Positions 27,109-35,764 are shown, counted from the first letter of the stretch. The stretch is DNA of 64,000 bases from Photorhabdus asymbiotica (GCF_003634575.1 NZ_RBLJ01000004.1:806001-870000); one strand, 5' to 3'. Notes: a model not told the origin generated them from the sequence alone. A program made the numbers and translations.

Positions 27109-27332
27109 AACGGACCAGCCAGTTGGTCCAGCAATGGCAGACCACCAGTTATTCTGTGACGCCAAAGGTTGCACAGGCTTATAACATTTCTCCGTTAGCT
27201 CGTCAGAATATGCAATTCCATACCGGAGATGGTGGCGTGCAGGAGTTATCAACTGCACAGGATGGGAAAAGCGCCCTGCAAAAGCAGATTGGTGTGGAAA
27301 TCAGTAAATTGAAAATAAAAGATGAGGAGTAG
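24807..27332 (+). CDS. vgrG: Type VI secretion spike protein VgrG (module B)
   Basis: The 841-residue protein is about 97-98% identical to the module A VgrG over residues 1-765, with the same gp27-like, gp5-like and DUF2345-type parts. After FGGQ the tail is unrelated (RTSQLVQQWQTTSYSVTPKV), apart from a similar final pattern (LGVEKMKFYL in A, IGVEISKLKI in B). The tail is likely the docking region for the lipase encoded 3 bp later. It should assemble in the same spike as module A VgrG, possibly even as mixed trimers, because the trimerisation parts are the same. GGAGAG precedes the ATG. Confidence 0.95.
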   Translation: MTVSTPALIFEHNRYKLDVRKNTAPLDILAFTGREALSQPFCYTIEFTSPVKTIEPGQMLMHKAAFTLHSPRVNPGIRGMPIIPPMPLRTLYGVISRFRLLSTSHDESRYEVTLVPRLALLANSHQSAIYQNMSVPEIVEKILRERHGFRGQDFLFTLARTYPKREQVMQYGEDDLRFVQRLLAEVGIWYKLTADERLKIDVVEFYDKQRHYQFNVYLPALDPSGMHGRDTDAVWGMETAHQVVEGKIQTRDYNYRDALPQYGMDVEADVTRGDPTVYGEAYHYINNYQALGNRYALEPEAESGVFYARLHHERYLNQQTRLRGLTSSPTLVPGQELKVQGEAPDVFRRGVIITEITSSARRDESFVMAFTAIPYSETVCFRPAFIPKPVMAGTLPARVSSTTVNDAYGDIDKDGLYRVSFDFDRATWPQGGESLWVRLARPYAGDTYGFHWPLLIGTEVAIAFEGGDPDRPYIAHALHDSKHPDPVTLYNYKRNVLRTPANNKLRMDDERGKEHIKLSTEYGGKSQLNLGHLVDSQRPHPNKRGEGFELRTDDWGAIRAGKGLFISADKQAAAGGPVLEMQVAISQLQQAQALTEALRGAAETAQAELADLQHQKALLNDTLTELKKSALLLSAPEGIAQTTAKSLQLSAGDNVIATSGKNTDFSVLKKFTVAAGGMISLFAEKLGIKLFASRGRVEIQAQGDAMGLEALKDITVSSHEGKVIISAKQEILLACGGGYIRIGNGQVECGAPAHIIQRAGEWQKFGGQRTSQLVQQWQTTSYSVTPKVAQAYNISPLARQNMQFHTGDGGVQELSTAQDGKSALQKQIGVEISKLKIKDEE

Positions 27333-27335
27333 ATT

Positions 27336-28946
27336 GTGAGCGAACCGAAGGAAAATGAGATTTATATTCATCCGGAATATGATGAATTAGGCTCCCCTTA
27401 TTACAACGTCCCCAATGCCAGAACGGAAGAGAATCTGATAGCAACCTGTTTGAAATATGCGACTAAAGTGATCCCGGTGATTTTTCTGCCGGGGGTGATG
27501 GGGAGTAATTTAAAATCGAAACAAGGGGAATCAGTCTGGCTGCTAAACAGGATATTGAGTTTTGATGTTTTAGCCTGGACCTGTAGAGGAGCGTCTTACA
27601 GAAAAAAAACCTTAGACCCGAATAAAACAGAGGTTGATGATTCCGGGGCTATCACACCTGACCACACGGAAAAGAATAAATTCCAGACTTGCAGTCAGCG
27701 TGGCTGGGGAGAGATAGCCCATATTAGCTATGGCACTTTCCTGCCCTGGCTTCAGTCGGTGCTGGATGATGAACGTTTGGCATTTGAGTACTGTTTGGCA
27801 GGGCAGGGACAACAAACCCTCCGGCAACGCATGGTAGATATGAACCTGAATGCGGAGTGGGGTGAAGAGCCGCTGACACGGCCCGAGGTTGACCACAGCT
27901 ATAACTTTGTCTACCCGGTTCATGTGATGGGTTATAACTGGCTGCAATCCAATGTGGATTCTGCCAAGAGGCTGGCGAAATATGTGGATAAGGTTTTAGC
28001 TTTCTATGGCAGGCGCTGTGCAACTAACAAGGTGATTTTAGTCACTCACTCGATGGGCGGGTTAGTGGCCCGTCATTACTCTGAGCAGCTAAATGGTAGA
28101 GATAAAATTTTAGGTATTGTGCATGGCGTGATGCCTGATACCGGTGCGCCAACCACTTATAAAAGGATGAAAACCGGTGAAGATGGCATAACTGGATTGG
28201 TTATCGGCAGTAATGGTGCGGAGATGACGGCGGTGATGGCCCAGTCTCCCGGACCGTTACAGCTGTTGCCGGGAATGAAGTATGGTAAACGTTGGCTACA
28301 TATCGCGGATGGTAAAATCATGCACAAACTGCCGGAATCAGATCCTTATAAGGAAATCTATCTGGAAAAAGAGCGGTGGTGGGGATTATGTGAAACCCGG
28401 TTTTTAAACCCGGATAAACAGGATAAATGGAAGGATAATGAAAGTTGGGAAAAATATTCAGCAATTATACAAAACGAAGTTCAGCAATTTATTGAAGAGC
28501 TAACCGGTAACTATCATTCGAATACTTATGCCTTTTATGGTGCCAGTGAGAAACACTTATCGTATGGCGTTATCTCTTGGCAAGAGCAAGATAATGGTAA
28601 TTATGACAAAACGGAAGATTATTCCGGTATGACCTTTAATCAGCCAGTTTATGATCCTATCGATCTGAAAACCGGTTCAACACGTATAGTTCGTTTTTCC
28701 GTTGGGCCGCTGTTTCGGGATATTCATGATAAAACTTTTAAGCTGGCTCCTCCCAGGGAACAGGGAGATGGTACGGTACCGATACAAGCTGGTCGGATTA
28801 CCTATAACGGTTTACGTGGCTTGCTGGCAACGGAAGTCGACCATGAAGGGGCTTATAAAGAGAATAATGGAACGAAAGAGACTCCCGCTCGGTTATTTAC
28901 CTTACGCTCAATTGTCAAGATGGTGCAGGCGGTGAAAATTGGATAA
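27336..28946 (+). CDS. T6SS phospholipase/lipase effector, Tle4-like (module B)
   Basis: The 536-residue protein is homologous to the module A lipase (same PVIFLPGVMGSNL and HVMGYNWLQSN segments) but clearly diverged, especially in the lid-like middle and near the C-terminus. The nucleophile is Ser239 in VTHSMGG; QGDGTVP and VDHEGAY supply the likely Asp and His. It starts with GTG preceded by GAGGAG and its end overlaps the immunity gene by 8 bp. No signal peptide is seen. It is expected to be carried by the neighbouring VgrG and to degrade membrane lipids in target cells; substrate class is inferred from the family. Confidence 0.85.
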   Translation: MSEPKENEIYIHPEYDELGSPYYNVPNARTEENLIATCLKYATKVIPVIFLPGVMGSNLKSKQGESVWLLNRILSFDVLAWTCRGASYRKKTLDPNKTEVDDSGAITPDHTEKNKFQTCSQRGWGEIAHISYGTFLPWLQSVLDDERLAFEYCLAGQGQQTLRQRMVDMNLNAEWGEEPLTRPEVDHSYNFVYPVHVMGYNWLQSNVDSAKRLAKYVDKVLAFYGRRCATNKVILVTHSMGGLVARHYSEQLNGRDKILGIVHGVMPDTGAPTTYKRMKTGEDGITGLVIGSNGAEMTAVMAQSPGPLQLLPGMKYGKRWLHIADGKIMHKLPESDPYKEIYLEKERWWGLCETRFLNPDKQDKWKDNESWEKYSAIIQNEVQQFIEELTGNYHSNTYAFYGASEKHLSYGVISWQEQDNGNYDKTEDYSGMTFNQPVYDPIDLKTGSTRIVRFSVGPLFRDIHDKTFKLAPPREQGDGTVPIQAGRITYNGLRGLLATEVDHEGAYKENNGTKETPARLFTLRSIVKMVQAVKIG

Positions 28947-30057
28947 AAAAAAGTGTTTACTGATTTTATTCGCGATAGTGGCGATTTATGCCCTGTGGCG
29001 GTGGTATTTCCCGGTTTATGATCATCCTGTATTAACTGAAAAGGAAAAGAAAGTGACAACTGAAATGTTAGCGAATATGCAGACCCGTTGTGTGGGCCGT
29101 TATTTAATTGATCTCCCTGCCGGGTTTGACAATATTGTCCATGACGGGATATCGATTGGTGATGCGAGAATAGAAACTGAGCGTCTGTATCCCCCTGAAT
29201 TTGAACATCGGATACGGTTAAGAGAGCAGGAATTAAAGACGATGCAATATGTTAATCCTAAAAATATGCCTTTTTTAAAGAAGGTTTATCGTCTTCAGGG
29301 GGATCTGAATGGCGTGATTTTCGACAGGAATCAGGACACGAGTGTGCCTGGTTATGCCCGAGTATTGGAAGCGCATTTCTATAATAATGGGGTTGCTTTT
29401 ACCATAACAATGAAATTTATGGAGCTGATTGATGATAAATATTCCTATCAAAGAGAGGGTTTTATCAAAGCAGGTTTTTCTGAAAGAGATTTAAATACAA
29501 AAGATAGAACAATGATGAAAATGAGGGATTTGTTATCCAGAATCAGTGGCAGAAAGGAAACGGAAATTCCTAAGGTAGCCGGTACCTGTATTCCTGATGG
29601 TTTTATTGCCGGTAGTGATAATGAAAAAGAGGATATTACCTTTGTCTATCAACGAAATAAGGATGACCATTTTAATTTCAGTATTGAGATATTGAATGAT
29701 TTGCAAGAGAAAGACCATCTTTTAGATCGTTTGAAGGGAATGGAAGGTATATTACTGGCCATGCATGCCAAGGTGATAAGGAAAGGAAAGCGGGAAATTA
29801 ATGGCACTTATACGGAGGAAGTTTTAACAACTGCCCCGGTGGAAACAAACCTGGAGCCGGGAACTAAGATGCCTGGATATGCATTTAGCTTAATTGCCAA
29901 TGAAACCGCTGGAGATTACAAGAATCCCTTTGTGAATATTGATCTGAAAAATGACCGGATATCCGCGACGCCGTACAGTGAAAACGAATTAATAGCATTT
30001 TGGGATGCGGTAACGAGCACTTTTCGTAAAAGGCCGGGTGCTTTCGATTCACGATAA
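28939..30057 (+). CDS. Tli4-like immunity protein (module B)
   Basis: The 372-residue protein has an N-terminal hydrophobic anchor (KKCLLILFAIVAIYALWRWY) and a periplasmic domain with MQTRCVGRYLIDLPAGF and the ending FWDAVTSTFRKRPGAF, homologous to the three immunity copies of module A but single and well diverged. Translation appears to begin at TTG 28939, eight bases inside the lipase gene, exactly the overlap used in module A. Its divergence parallels that of the lipases, as expected of cognate pairs, so cross-protection between modules is doubtful. A weak hairpin follows at 30073-30099. Confidence 0.8.
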   Translation: MDKKKCLLILFAIVAIYALWRWYFPVYDHPVLTEKEKKVTTEMLANMQTRCVGRYLIDLPAGFDNIVHDGISIGDARIETERLYPPEFEHRIRLREQELKTMQYVNPKNMPFLKKVYRLQGDLNGVIFDRNQDTSVPGYARVLEAHFYNNGVAFTITMKFMELIDDKYSYQREGFIKAGFSERDLNTKDRTMMKMRDLLSRISGRKETEIPKVAGTCIPDGFIAGSDNEKEDITFVYQRNKDDHFNFSIEILNDLQEKDHLLDRLKGMEGILLAMHAKVIRKGKREINGTYTEEVLTTAPVETNLEPGTKMPGYAFSLIANETAGDYKNPFVNIDLKNDRISATPYSENELIAFWDAVTSTFRKRPGAFDSR

Positions 30058-30072
30058 AAAGCGTTTTAAATT

Positions 30073-30099
30073 AAACCCCTTATAGGGATATAAGGGTTA
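30073..30099 (+). terminator. Hairpin after module B
   Basis: AAACCCCTTATA and TATAAGGGTT pair around GGGA, but no T-run follows, so it may be only a weak terminator or a 3'-end stabiliser. Confidence 0.35.
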
Positions 30100-30114
30100 A
30101 TACAATCAAGGAGT

Positions 30115-30240
30115 ATAAAATCACTAAAATACCAATAGGTATTTCACGTTCAGTTATCAGGTTAGTGCAGGCGGTGAAAATTGGATATGCCGCTGTGGCT
30201 GTGGTATTTTCCAGTCTATTATTATCTTGTATTTAATTTA
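30115..30240 (+). pseudogene. Relic of a lipase/immunity gene junction
   Basis: GTGCAGGCGGTGAAAATTGG at 30163-30182 repeats the last codons of the module B lipase (28924-28943). It continues, after loss of about 40 bp, with a degenerate copy of the immunity gene start (CTGTGGCTGTGGTATTTTCC against CTGTGGCGGTGGTATTTCCC). Upstream, 30121-30162 vaguely follows the lipase 3' end. This is the scar of a further tle-tli cassette. Confidence 0.7.
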
Positions 30241-30798
30241 AAATAAATTAAGAAACGCTATTGTGAAGGTCAGGAAGATTAATTGGGAATCATGACTTTT
30301 TTTAACTTCTGATTTTAATCGGTATAAAGTCTAAACGGTTTTTTTTACCACTTTTAACATCTGTTTTTTATTGAGTTTAATCATCATGGGATATTGTGTT
30401 TTCAGCCAGTAAATAATCTTATTATGTAAAAATACCCTTTTATGTTTTATCAGCTAGTTAATTTTTTTGTTCAGGGGTTAAATTCTATCATATTAACCGT
30501 TTTATCCCTTTTTTATTGCGTTGTTTTTATGGGTTATTTAGTAAAATAATGGTAAAAAATACCTGAGTGTATCCCTTTTAATAGAGTATTTACTGAGTTA
30601 AATCCACTTTTTATATACAACTTTAATCTTTCTGTGTTCGCGTTTTCAAATGGTTATGGTAGGTTAAATAAATATAAAATAAGCGAAGGATAATAATGTT
30701 GATAAATGAATTAAACATGGCAGGGAATAGGTCGTTTTTAGTCACTCAGTACCTTTTTAAAATCTGGTATTAATGGGGGACTTGTTTTTTTAACACTT
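30241..30798. other. AT-rich region after module B
   Basis: No gene of usual size is seen. A 25-codon frame (30696-30773) with GCGAAGGA before its ATG is the only candidate and is listed separately. Confidence 0.5.
30696..30773 (+). CDS. Possible 25-residue peptide
   Basis: ATG at 30696 follows AAGCGAAGGATAATA, an acceptable ribosome-binding site. The peptide MLINELNMAGNRSFL... ends FKIWY and has no known motif. It may be chance or the start of a broken gene. Confidence 0.2.
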   Translation: MLINELNMAGNRSFLVTQYLFKIWY

Positions 30799-30924
30799 AT
30801 ACCCTTCATCTTTCAAGTTGCTGCTTTGTTGGCTGCTTTCACGCACCCCAGTCACATAGTTATCTATGCTCCTGGGGATGCGTTCACTTGCCGCCGCGCT
30901 GCAACTCGAAATCTATTGGGTATA
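30799..30924 (-). repeat. ERIC element 5
   Basis: Full-length copy in the opposite orientation to copies 1-4, from TATACCCTTCATCTTTCAAG to CTATTGGGTATA, with the CCCCAGTCACATAG and CTCCTGGGGATG arms. Confidence 0.85.
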
Positions 30925-30990
30925 TACCCTTCATCTTTCAATTTGCTGCTTTATTGGCTGTTTTCACTTACCCCAGTCATGAACTATGTT
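30923..30990 (-). repeat. Truncated ERIC element 6
   Basis: Begins TATACCCTTCATCTTTCAAT directly after ERIC 5 and stops after CCCCAGTCATGAACTATG; the second half is missing. Confidence 0.75.
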
Positions 30991-31002
30991 AAAAAATGAT
31001 TA

Positions 31003-31043
31003 ACCTGTAAAACGATTATCATTTAGCAGGGTTTTTTATTGTT
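31003..31043 (+). terminator. Hairpin with T-run
   Basis: AACCTG-TAAA pairs imperfectly with TTTAGCAGGGTT, followed by TTTTATTG. No gene ends just upstream, so it may be part of the debris around the ERIC copies. Confidence 0.3.
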
Positions 31044-31267
31044 TAATTAAACATTAATATAGCAAATGATTTTCATTGAAATTTTTTTTAATCTAATGGT
31101 TTTTCCCGTTTTCAGACCCGTATTTAACTTCCCCATTTTCATTAAACGGGTTTTCTCGTTTTTCTGTATTTGTTTTTTAGATTTAAAACCAGAGCGGATA
31201 ACAACAAGTATGATAATGGTATTAAAATCAACGTCCGTTTCTCTAATCATTTTTAATGCTGATAAAT

Positions 31268-31300
31268 AAAGCCCCGTGTTAACGAGGCTATTTTTGATAT
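31268..31300 (-). terminator. Terminator of the bicupin gene
   Basis: Read on the minus strand, AGCCTCGT and ACGGGGCT pair around TAAC, followed by TTATTTATC. It starts about 35 bp after the stop of the minus-strand bicupin gene. Confidence 0.6.
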
Positions 31301-31333
31301 ACAGGTTTTTCCAATACACCACGGTGTAATATC

Positions 31334-32497
31334 TCAAGTTCTACGGCGTGATATAACGAGTTTATCCTTCGGACGGTCCGCCCAATCGGAGATCTGATTG
31401 CTGAAGTTATCTGCCAGCAAATAAGACGGAGTTTTAGCGAACCAATCAGAGAGTGAGATATCCTGGTAGATGCCGTTATCTAGCACAACCAGCACTTTAA
31501 GATCATCCTTGCCAATATTTTCGATATAGTGACCAAATCCCTGTGGCACGTAACCAACGTCGGTTGGCCCAAATTTCGAGGTTTGGGCATGTCCGTGGGA
31601 ACTAAACACGGTCATACGTCCTTTGCCTGAAATGTAATATTGCCATTCGTTAGCATTCGGATGCCAATGGAGTTCACGTATTGCACCCGGTTTAACGATT
31701 TCGATGAGACCGGTGATAGTGGTAGAAATGGGAAATTCCTTCGATGATGCCCGATAAATAATCCCTGCGTCGTTCTCAAAGAAGGGTTTGTTTTTCAAGA
31801 GTTGATAACGGTGGGTGAGTGGGGCATCGTTCAATCCTCCGTCGTCTACCGGTAGGGGAAGTTTTGGCGGTATGGCACCACCGACGATGTAAGCTTCACC
31901 GGGTTTGATTTTAGAAAAAACCTTTGCTGGCATGTTAACACTTTTCTCTAGTACTTCTTTCGGCGTATGCGTTATCCAATCAGTGATGCTGAATGTGCCA
32001 AATTCTGAGAAGTGCCCATCATCAAAAGTTAGAATGAAATGCGCGCCACCTTCAAGCGCTTGAATAGAATGACCATGACCTTTGGGAAAATACCATACAT
32101 CGCCGGGGCCAAAATCGGCGACTTCACTTTTGCCCTCTGGATCGATAATGGTAATACGTGCATGTCCTTCAAGCATATATGCCCATTCAGCGGCAATGGC
32201 ATGCCAATGGAGTTCACGCACACCACCCGGTTCGAGTGTCATATCAACACCAGCAATCCCTTCAGAGATAGGAAATTGTTCTACGGTAGCTTCCCGTGCC
32301 CATCCGTATTCAAATATACGTTTTTCGCTGTCTGTAAATTTATATTTATACAAACTTTTAGCTGCCGGAGGTGGTTTATTATTACCCGTTGTAACAGTAT
32401 TGTGTTGTTCGTCAGCAACAGCGGATTTAATCATACTACCTATGCTGGCTGCTGCACCAATTGCAGATGCTTTCAAGATATCACGACGTGAGAACAT
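31334..32497 (-). CDS. Tat-exported bicupin, oxalate decarboxylase family
   Basis: The 387-residue protein begins with a twin-arginine signal (SRRDILK, Arg4-Arg5) and is expected to be folded before export to the periplasm. Two cupin domains follow, each with a metal site: ELHWHAIAAEW (His97, His99, Glu104, with His143 in GHGHS) and ELHWHPNANEW in the second half. The lid over the first site reads FSEFGTF with a glutamate (Glu165) where Bacillus OxdC has its proton-donating Glu in SENST, favouring decarboxylase over oxidase chemistry. Manganese would be the expected metal and oxalate the substrate. It is transcribed in the same direction as the siderophore operon but separated by 330 bp and has its own terminator, so it is probably separate. 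Confidence 0.85.
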   Translation of the reverse strand: MFSRRDILKASAIGAAASIGSMIKSAVADEQHNTVTTGNNKPPPAAKSLYKYKFTDSEKRIFEYGWAREATVEQFPISEGIAGVDMTLEPGGVRELHWHAIAAEWAYMLEGHARITIIDPEGKSEVADFGPGDVWYFPKGHGHSIQALEGGAHFILTFDDGHFSEFGTFSITDWITHTPKEVLEKSVNMPAKVFSKIKPGEAYIVGGAIPPKLPLPVDDGGLNDAPLTHRYQLLKNKPFFENDAGIIYRASSKEFPISTTITGLIEIVKPGAIRELHWHPNANEWQYYISGKGRMTVFSSHGHAQTSKFGPTDVGYVPQGFGHYIENIGKDDLKVLVVLDNGIYQDISLSDWFAKTPSYLLADNFSNQISDWADRPKDKLVISRRRT

Positions 32498-32827
32498 ATT
32501 TTTGCCTCCAAAATGGAACCCGTAAGCGTGGTTGTAAGCTGATATATATTCGTTTGTTTTTCTTAGCTAATCATTGTCACTGAAAGGAAAAATCAGAGGT
32601 GACTTACTAATCATAGTAAAAAGATGAATTTTGCAATGAGGAAAAAATGTTTATTTTTATTTTAGGATTAGCGGAGGCATTTATTTGCCGAAAAGATACA
32701 GGAATAGTACGCCCATCTGTATTACTTTCTCGAAAGGAGCAAAGTTTCATTGGATGAGCGACTATTTTACTACTGACTGATTAACCTGGGAAAATCAGCG
32801 CTGTCTCAGATTTTTTCCGTAGTATGA
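32498..32827. other. Intergenic region between siderophore operon and bicupin
   Basis: No gene is seen in 330 bp. It must contain the 3' end of the long siderophore transcript and the promoter of the bicupin gene (minus strand), but no strong hairpin or clear promoter stands out. Confidence 0.5.
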
Positions 32828-35764
32828 TTAATCTTGTTTGTCGGAATAAGGACGAACGTATTTAATAATACAGTCAAGTTTTTCGCAGGTTTCCAGCCAT
32901 TCTCTCTCTGGTTTGGAATCTCTGACCAGCCCAGCGCCAGCCTGGAGCCAACAGCGTCCTTTATGCTGATAGAGAGAGCGTAATACCAGCGCGGCATCCA
33001 GTTTACCTGCGCTATCTAATAACATGACGCAACCGCTATAAAGCTGACGTGGTTCACCTTCATAACGTGAAATTGCCTGTAAAGAAGGTTTCTTCGGTAT
33101 CCCCGAAGCAGTGACTGCCGGGAATAAAGCGATGAACGCATCCCAACGATTTTTGTCTGTTTGGAGTAATCCTTTTACCCGTGATGCCAAATGTTGTACT
33201 GAACCACGTTCACGAATAGCCATAAATTCTGACACACAAAGTGTTTCAATCTGGCAAATCGGCGCCAACTCTTCTAATGCCAGTTTGGCAGAAACTGCAT
33301 GTTCGGAGATTTCTTTTGGGTCAGAAAGTAAATCTGCCCGCAGCCGTTGATCCTGCTCTTTGTCATGGGTCAATGCTCTGGTACCTGCCAATGGTTGGGT
33401 GCTGACCCAACCTGAACCATCTGCCTCAACGACGGTTTCTGGGCTGAAACCATAAGCTGAGAAATCTTCATCACGCAGGAAGAAGGAGCGGGCCGGTGTG
33501 TTAGCCTGACGGCCAAGCCAGTAACTATGCGTCATATCAATATTGGACCCAAGCTCAACTTTGCGTGACAGGATCACTTTTTGGTAGTGACCAGCGGCAA
33601 TATCTTTAACCGCATTTGCTACGTTGTCTTGATAATTTTTTGCGGCGGTTACCGGGTTGATAATTTCTATCTCTTTGGTATATGGGAAAGCCGGTGTGCC
33701 TGATTGATCAGCTTGCCTGATTTTTTCGCTCAATGTAGCAATCTGATCTTCTTCAAGTGTCCGTATCAGAACCTGCCCTTGAGTTATGCGTAATTCATGC
33801 TGGGGAACAGTGATTTTGATTAGTGCTTCATTTTGTTGTGCTAATGGTAGTCCATATGTCATATGGGAAAACTCAAATAGTGTTCTGCCATAAGCACGCC
33901 AGTCTTTGATAGGGAGAGCATTAAGCGCCTGCTCAAGCTTTTGGCTTAATGTATTAATATTGTATGGATGATGATTACCTTGTGAATCAATTAATTGTCC
34001 CGATGCATCGGCACTTATAGTCGCTGCACAGCCCATCCCTAATGACCATTCACCTTTTGTTTCATAAAGTGTACAAGGTTGTGAATCATTATCATCTGAG
34101 AGCAAATGAGTGATGAGATCTAACGGAGTACTGGTAATAGCAATCGTGCGTTCATGATATTGTTGCATTGAATTGCCATGTTCTGTTTGGGCTATCTGTA
34201 CTAATTGGCGTTTGTCGATTTTTCCCACAGTGGTTAATGGCCAATACGCCACAGACAACCATTGATCAGGGATTTTATGGCGTTGAACGCCTTTCTGATG
34301 CAAAAATGCTTGCATCTGTGCGGATTCTGGTTGATTGCCACTTTTAAGCAGGCAGGCGCAGATTCGTTCACCTAATAGTTCATCAGGGACAGCAATGACA
34401 ACCACATCATCAATATCAGGATGTTGCAGCAATAATGTTTCTACTTCTTGGGTCGAAATTTTCTCACCACTGCGGTTAATCTGCTCTTTAATTCTCCCCT
34501 CAACGATCAGGTTGCCATCTGAATTCATGCGAACCAGATCGCCGGTACGGTAGAATCCATCTGTGGTAAAAGCGACGGCGTTATGCTGTCCGGCGCGATA
34601 ATATCCGGTGATGGTGTAGGGGCCGCGTGTAATCAGTTCACCGACTTCACCAAGGGCGACAGGTTGCAAATTGGCATCAACAATTTTGATCTCATCTTCT
34701 TCTGACAATGGGCGCCCTTGGGTATTAATGATGACCTCGTAGGGATCGTCTAGTCGGGTATAGCAGAGTAATCCTTCCGCGGTACCAAATACCTGCTGCA
34801 AAGGACCAAGGCGTGTCATGACCAGTTCTGCCAGTTCCGGTGTGAGTCTGCCACCACCGACTTGTAAGCAGCGCAGGGATGAAAGGTCGCTTTGTTCCCA
34901 GTCGCGGGCTTGCTCCCAGAGACGCGCCAGAGCCGGCACTAATGCTAAATGTGTCACCTTGTGCTGTTCGATCAATGGCATGGCTTCATCACAGCTGGCG
35001 GTATCACTCAGGAGTACACATCCCCCTTGAGAAAGGGTACCCAGAATACCGGGGCTGCCTAAGGTGAAGTTATGGGCAACAGGCAATACGGCTAAATACA
35101 CACTTTCCGTATTTACTGCACACAGACGGGCAGAGAGGACAAAATCATAGGTATAGGCGTCGTGAGTACGCGGAATTAATTTCGGTGTTCCCGTCGTTCC
35201 TCCTGAGAGTAACAAAACGGCAATATCACCATAGGTTGGTCCAGTAATATTGAGCGGTTTATCATCAATGGATGCTAATGCGGTAAATTCTTCCGCTTCT
35301 CCATCAACGATAATGTGTTTCAGATCGGGACAAGATGCCGCAACTTCCCGCGCCATTTCCCGGTAATCAAAACCATGAATACAATCAGGGATAATGTAAG
35401 CCACTGGGCGCGCAATCTGGCAAAGCGCGTGAATATCATGTGCCCGTTGAGTCGGCATTAATAACACTGGGTGAGCACCCAGTCTAAATAAAGCAAAACA
35501 GGTGACGACAAAAGAGATTCGGTTAGGCAGTTGTACCATGACGTTATCACCACGACGTACTCCCCGGTGAAATAACCCACTGGCCAATCTTTCTGCGGAT
35601 TGGTGCAATTCACGGTAAGTTAGCTGTTGTTCTTGATAGATCAGCGCTGTTTTATTACCCCAAATACCAGACCAACCAGCAAGTTGTTGGTCCAGCGTTT
35701 TACCATTCCAAAGATAGTCTGGCGTCATAGTCAATGTTTTCCCTGGGATAGAAAAAGGTGCCAT
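32828..35764 (-). CDS. ybtE-ybtS: Fused salicyl-AMP ligase and salicylate synthase (YbtE-YbtS)
   Basis: The 978-residue protein joins two normally separate enzymes. Residues 1-525 are an aryl-acid adenylating enzyme (LLSGGTTGTPKLIPRTHD, FGTAEGLLCYTRLDD, catalytic lysine near residue 515 in TVGKIDK). Residues from Met533 are a salicylate synthase of the Irp9/YbtS type (STQPLAGTRALT, ISEHAVSAKLAL, LFPAVTASGIPKKP); 446 residues remain, about the length of free YbtS. The linker is only about ten residues and no stop or frameshift separates them. It would convert chorismate to salicylate and activate it for the ArCP of the HMWP2 homologue. ATG at 35764 overlaps the thioesterase stop (TAATG); longer upstream starts would run into that gene. 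Confidence 0.9.
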   Translation of the reverse strand: MAPFSIPGKTLTMTPDYLWNGKTLDQQLAGWSGIWGNKTALIYQEQQLTYRELHQSAERLASGLFHRGVRRGDNVMVQLPNRISFVVTCFALFRLGAHPVLLMPTQRAHDIHALCQIARPVAYIIPDCIHGFDYREMAREVAASCPDLKHIIVDGEAEEFTALASIDDKPLNITGPTYGDIAVLLLSGGTTGTPKLIPRTHDAYTYDFVLSARLCAVNTESVYLAVLPVAHNFTLGSPGILGTLSQGGCVLLSDTASCDEAMPLIEQHKVTHLALVPALARLWEQARDWEQSDLSSLRCLQVGGGRLTPELAELVMTRLGPLQQVFGTAEGLLCYTRLDDPYEVIINTQGRPLSEEDEIKIVDANLQPVALGEVGELITRGPYTITGYYRAGQHNAVAFTTDGFYRTGDLVRMNSDGNLIVEGRIKEQINRSGEKISTQEVETLLLQHPDIDDVVVIAVPDELLGERICACLLKSGNQPESAQMQAFLHQKGVQRHKIPDQWLSVAYWPLTTVGKIDKRQLVQIAQTEHGNSMQQYHERTIAITSTPLDLITHLLSDDNDSQPCTLYETKGEWSLGMGCAATISADASGQLIDSQGNHHPYNINTLSQKLEQALNALPIKDWRAYGRTLFEFSHMTYGLPLAQQNEALIKITVPQHELRITQGQVLIRTLEEDQIATLSEKIRQADQSGTPAFPYTKEIEIINPVTAAKNYQDNVANAVKDIAAGHYQKVILSRKVELGSNIDMTHSYWLGRQANTPARSFFLRDEDFSAYGFSPETVVEADGSGWVSTQPLAGTRALTHDKEQDQRLRADLLSDPKEISEHAVSAKLALEELAPICQIETLCVSEFMAIRERGSVQHLASRVKGLLQTDKNRWDAFIALFPAVTASGIPKKPSLQAISRYEGEPRQLYSGCVMLLDSAGKLDAALVLRSLYQHKGRCWLQAGAGLVRDSKPEREWLETCEKLDCIIKYVRPYSDKQD

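Noticed and set aside
31061-31082. Fur-like string AAATGATTTTCATTG
   Set aside because: Match to the Fur consensus is weak, and it is downstream of the bicupin gene instead of in a promoter position.
31047-31337. A 96-codon minus-strand open frame after the bicupin gene
   Set aside because: It overlaps the bicupin terminator and has the Lys/Ile composition of translated AT-rich intergenic DNA.
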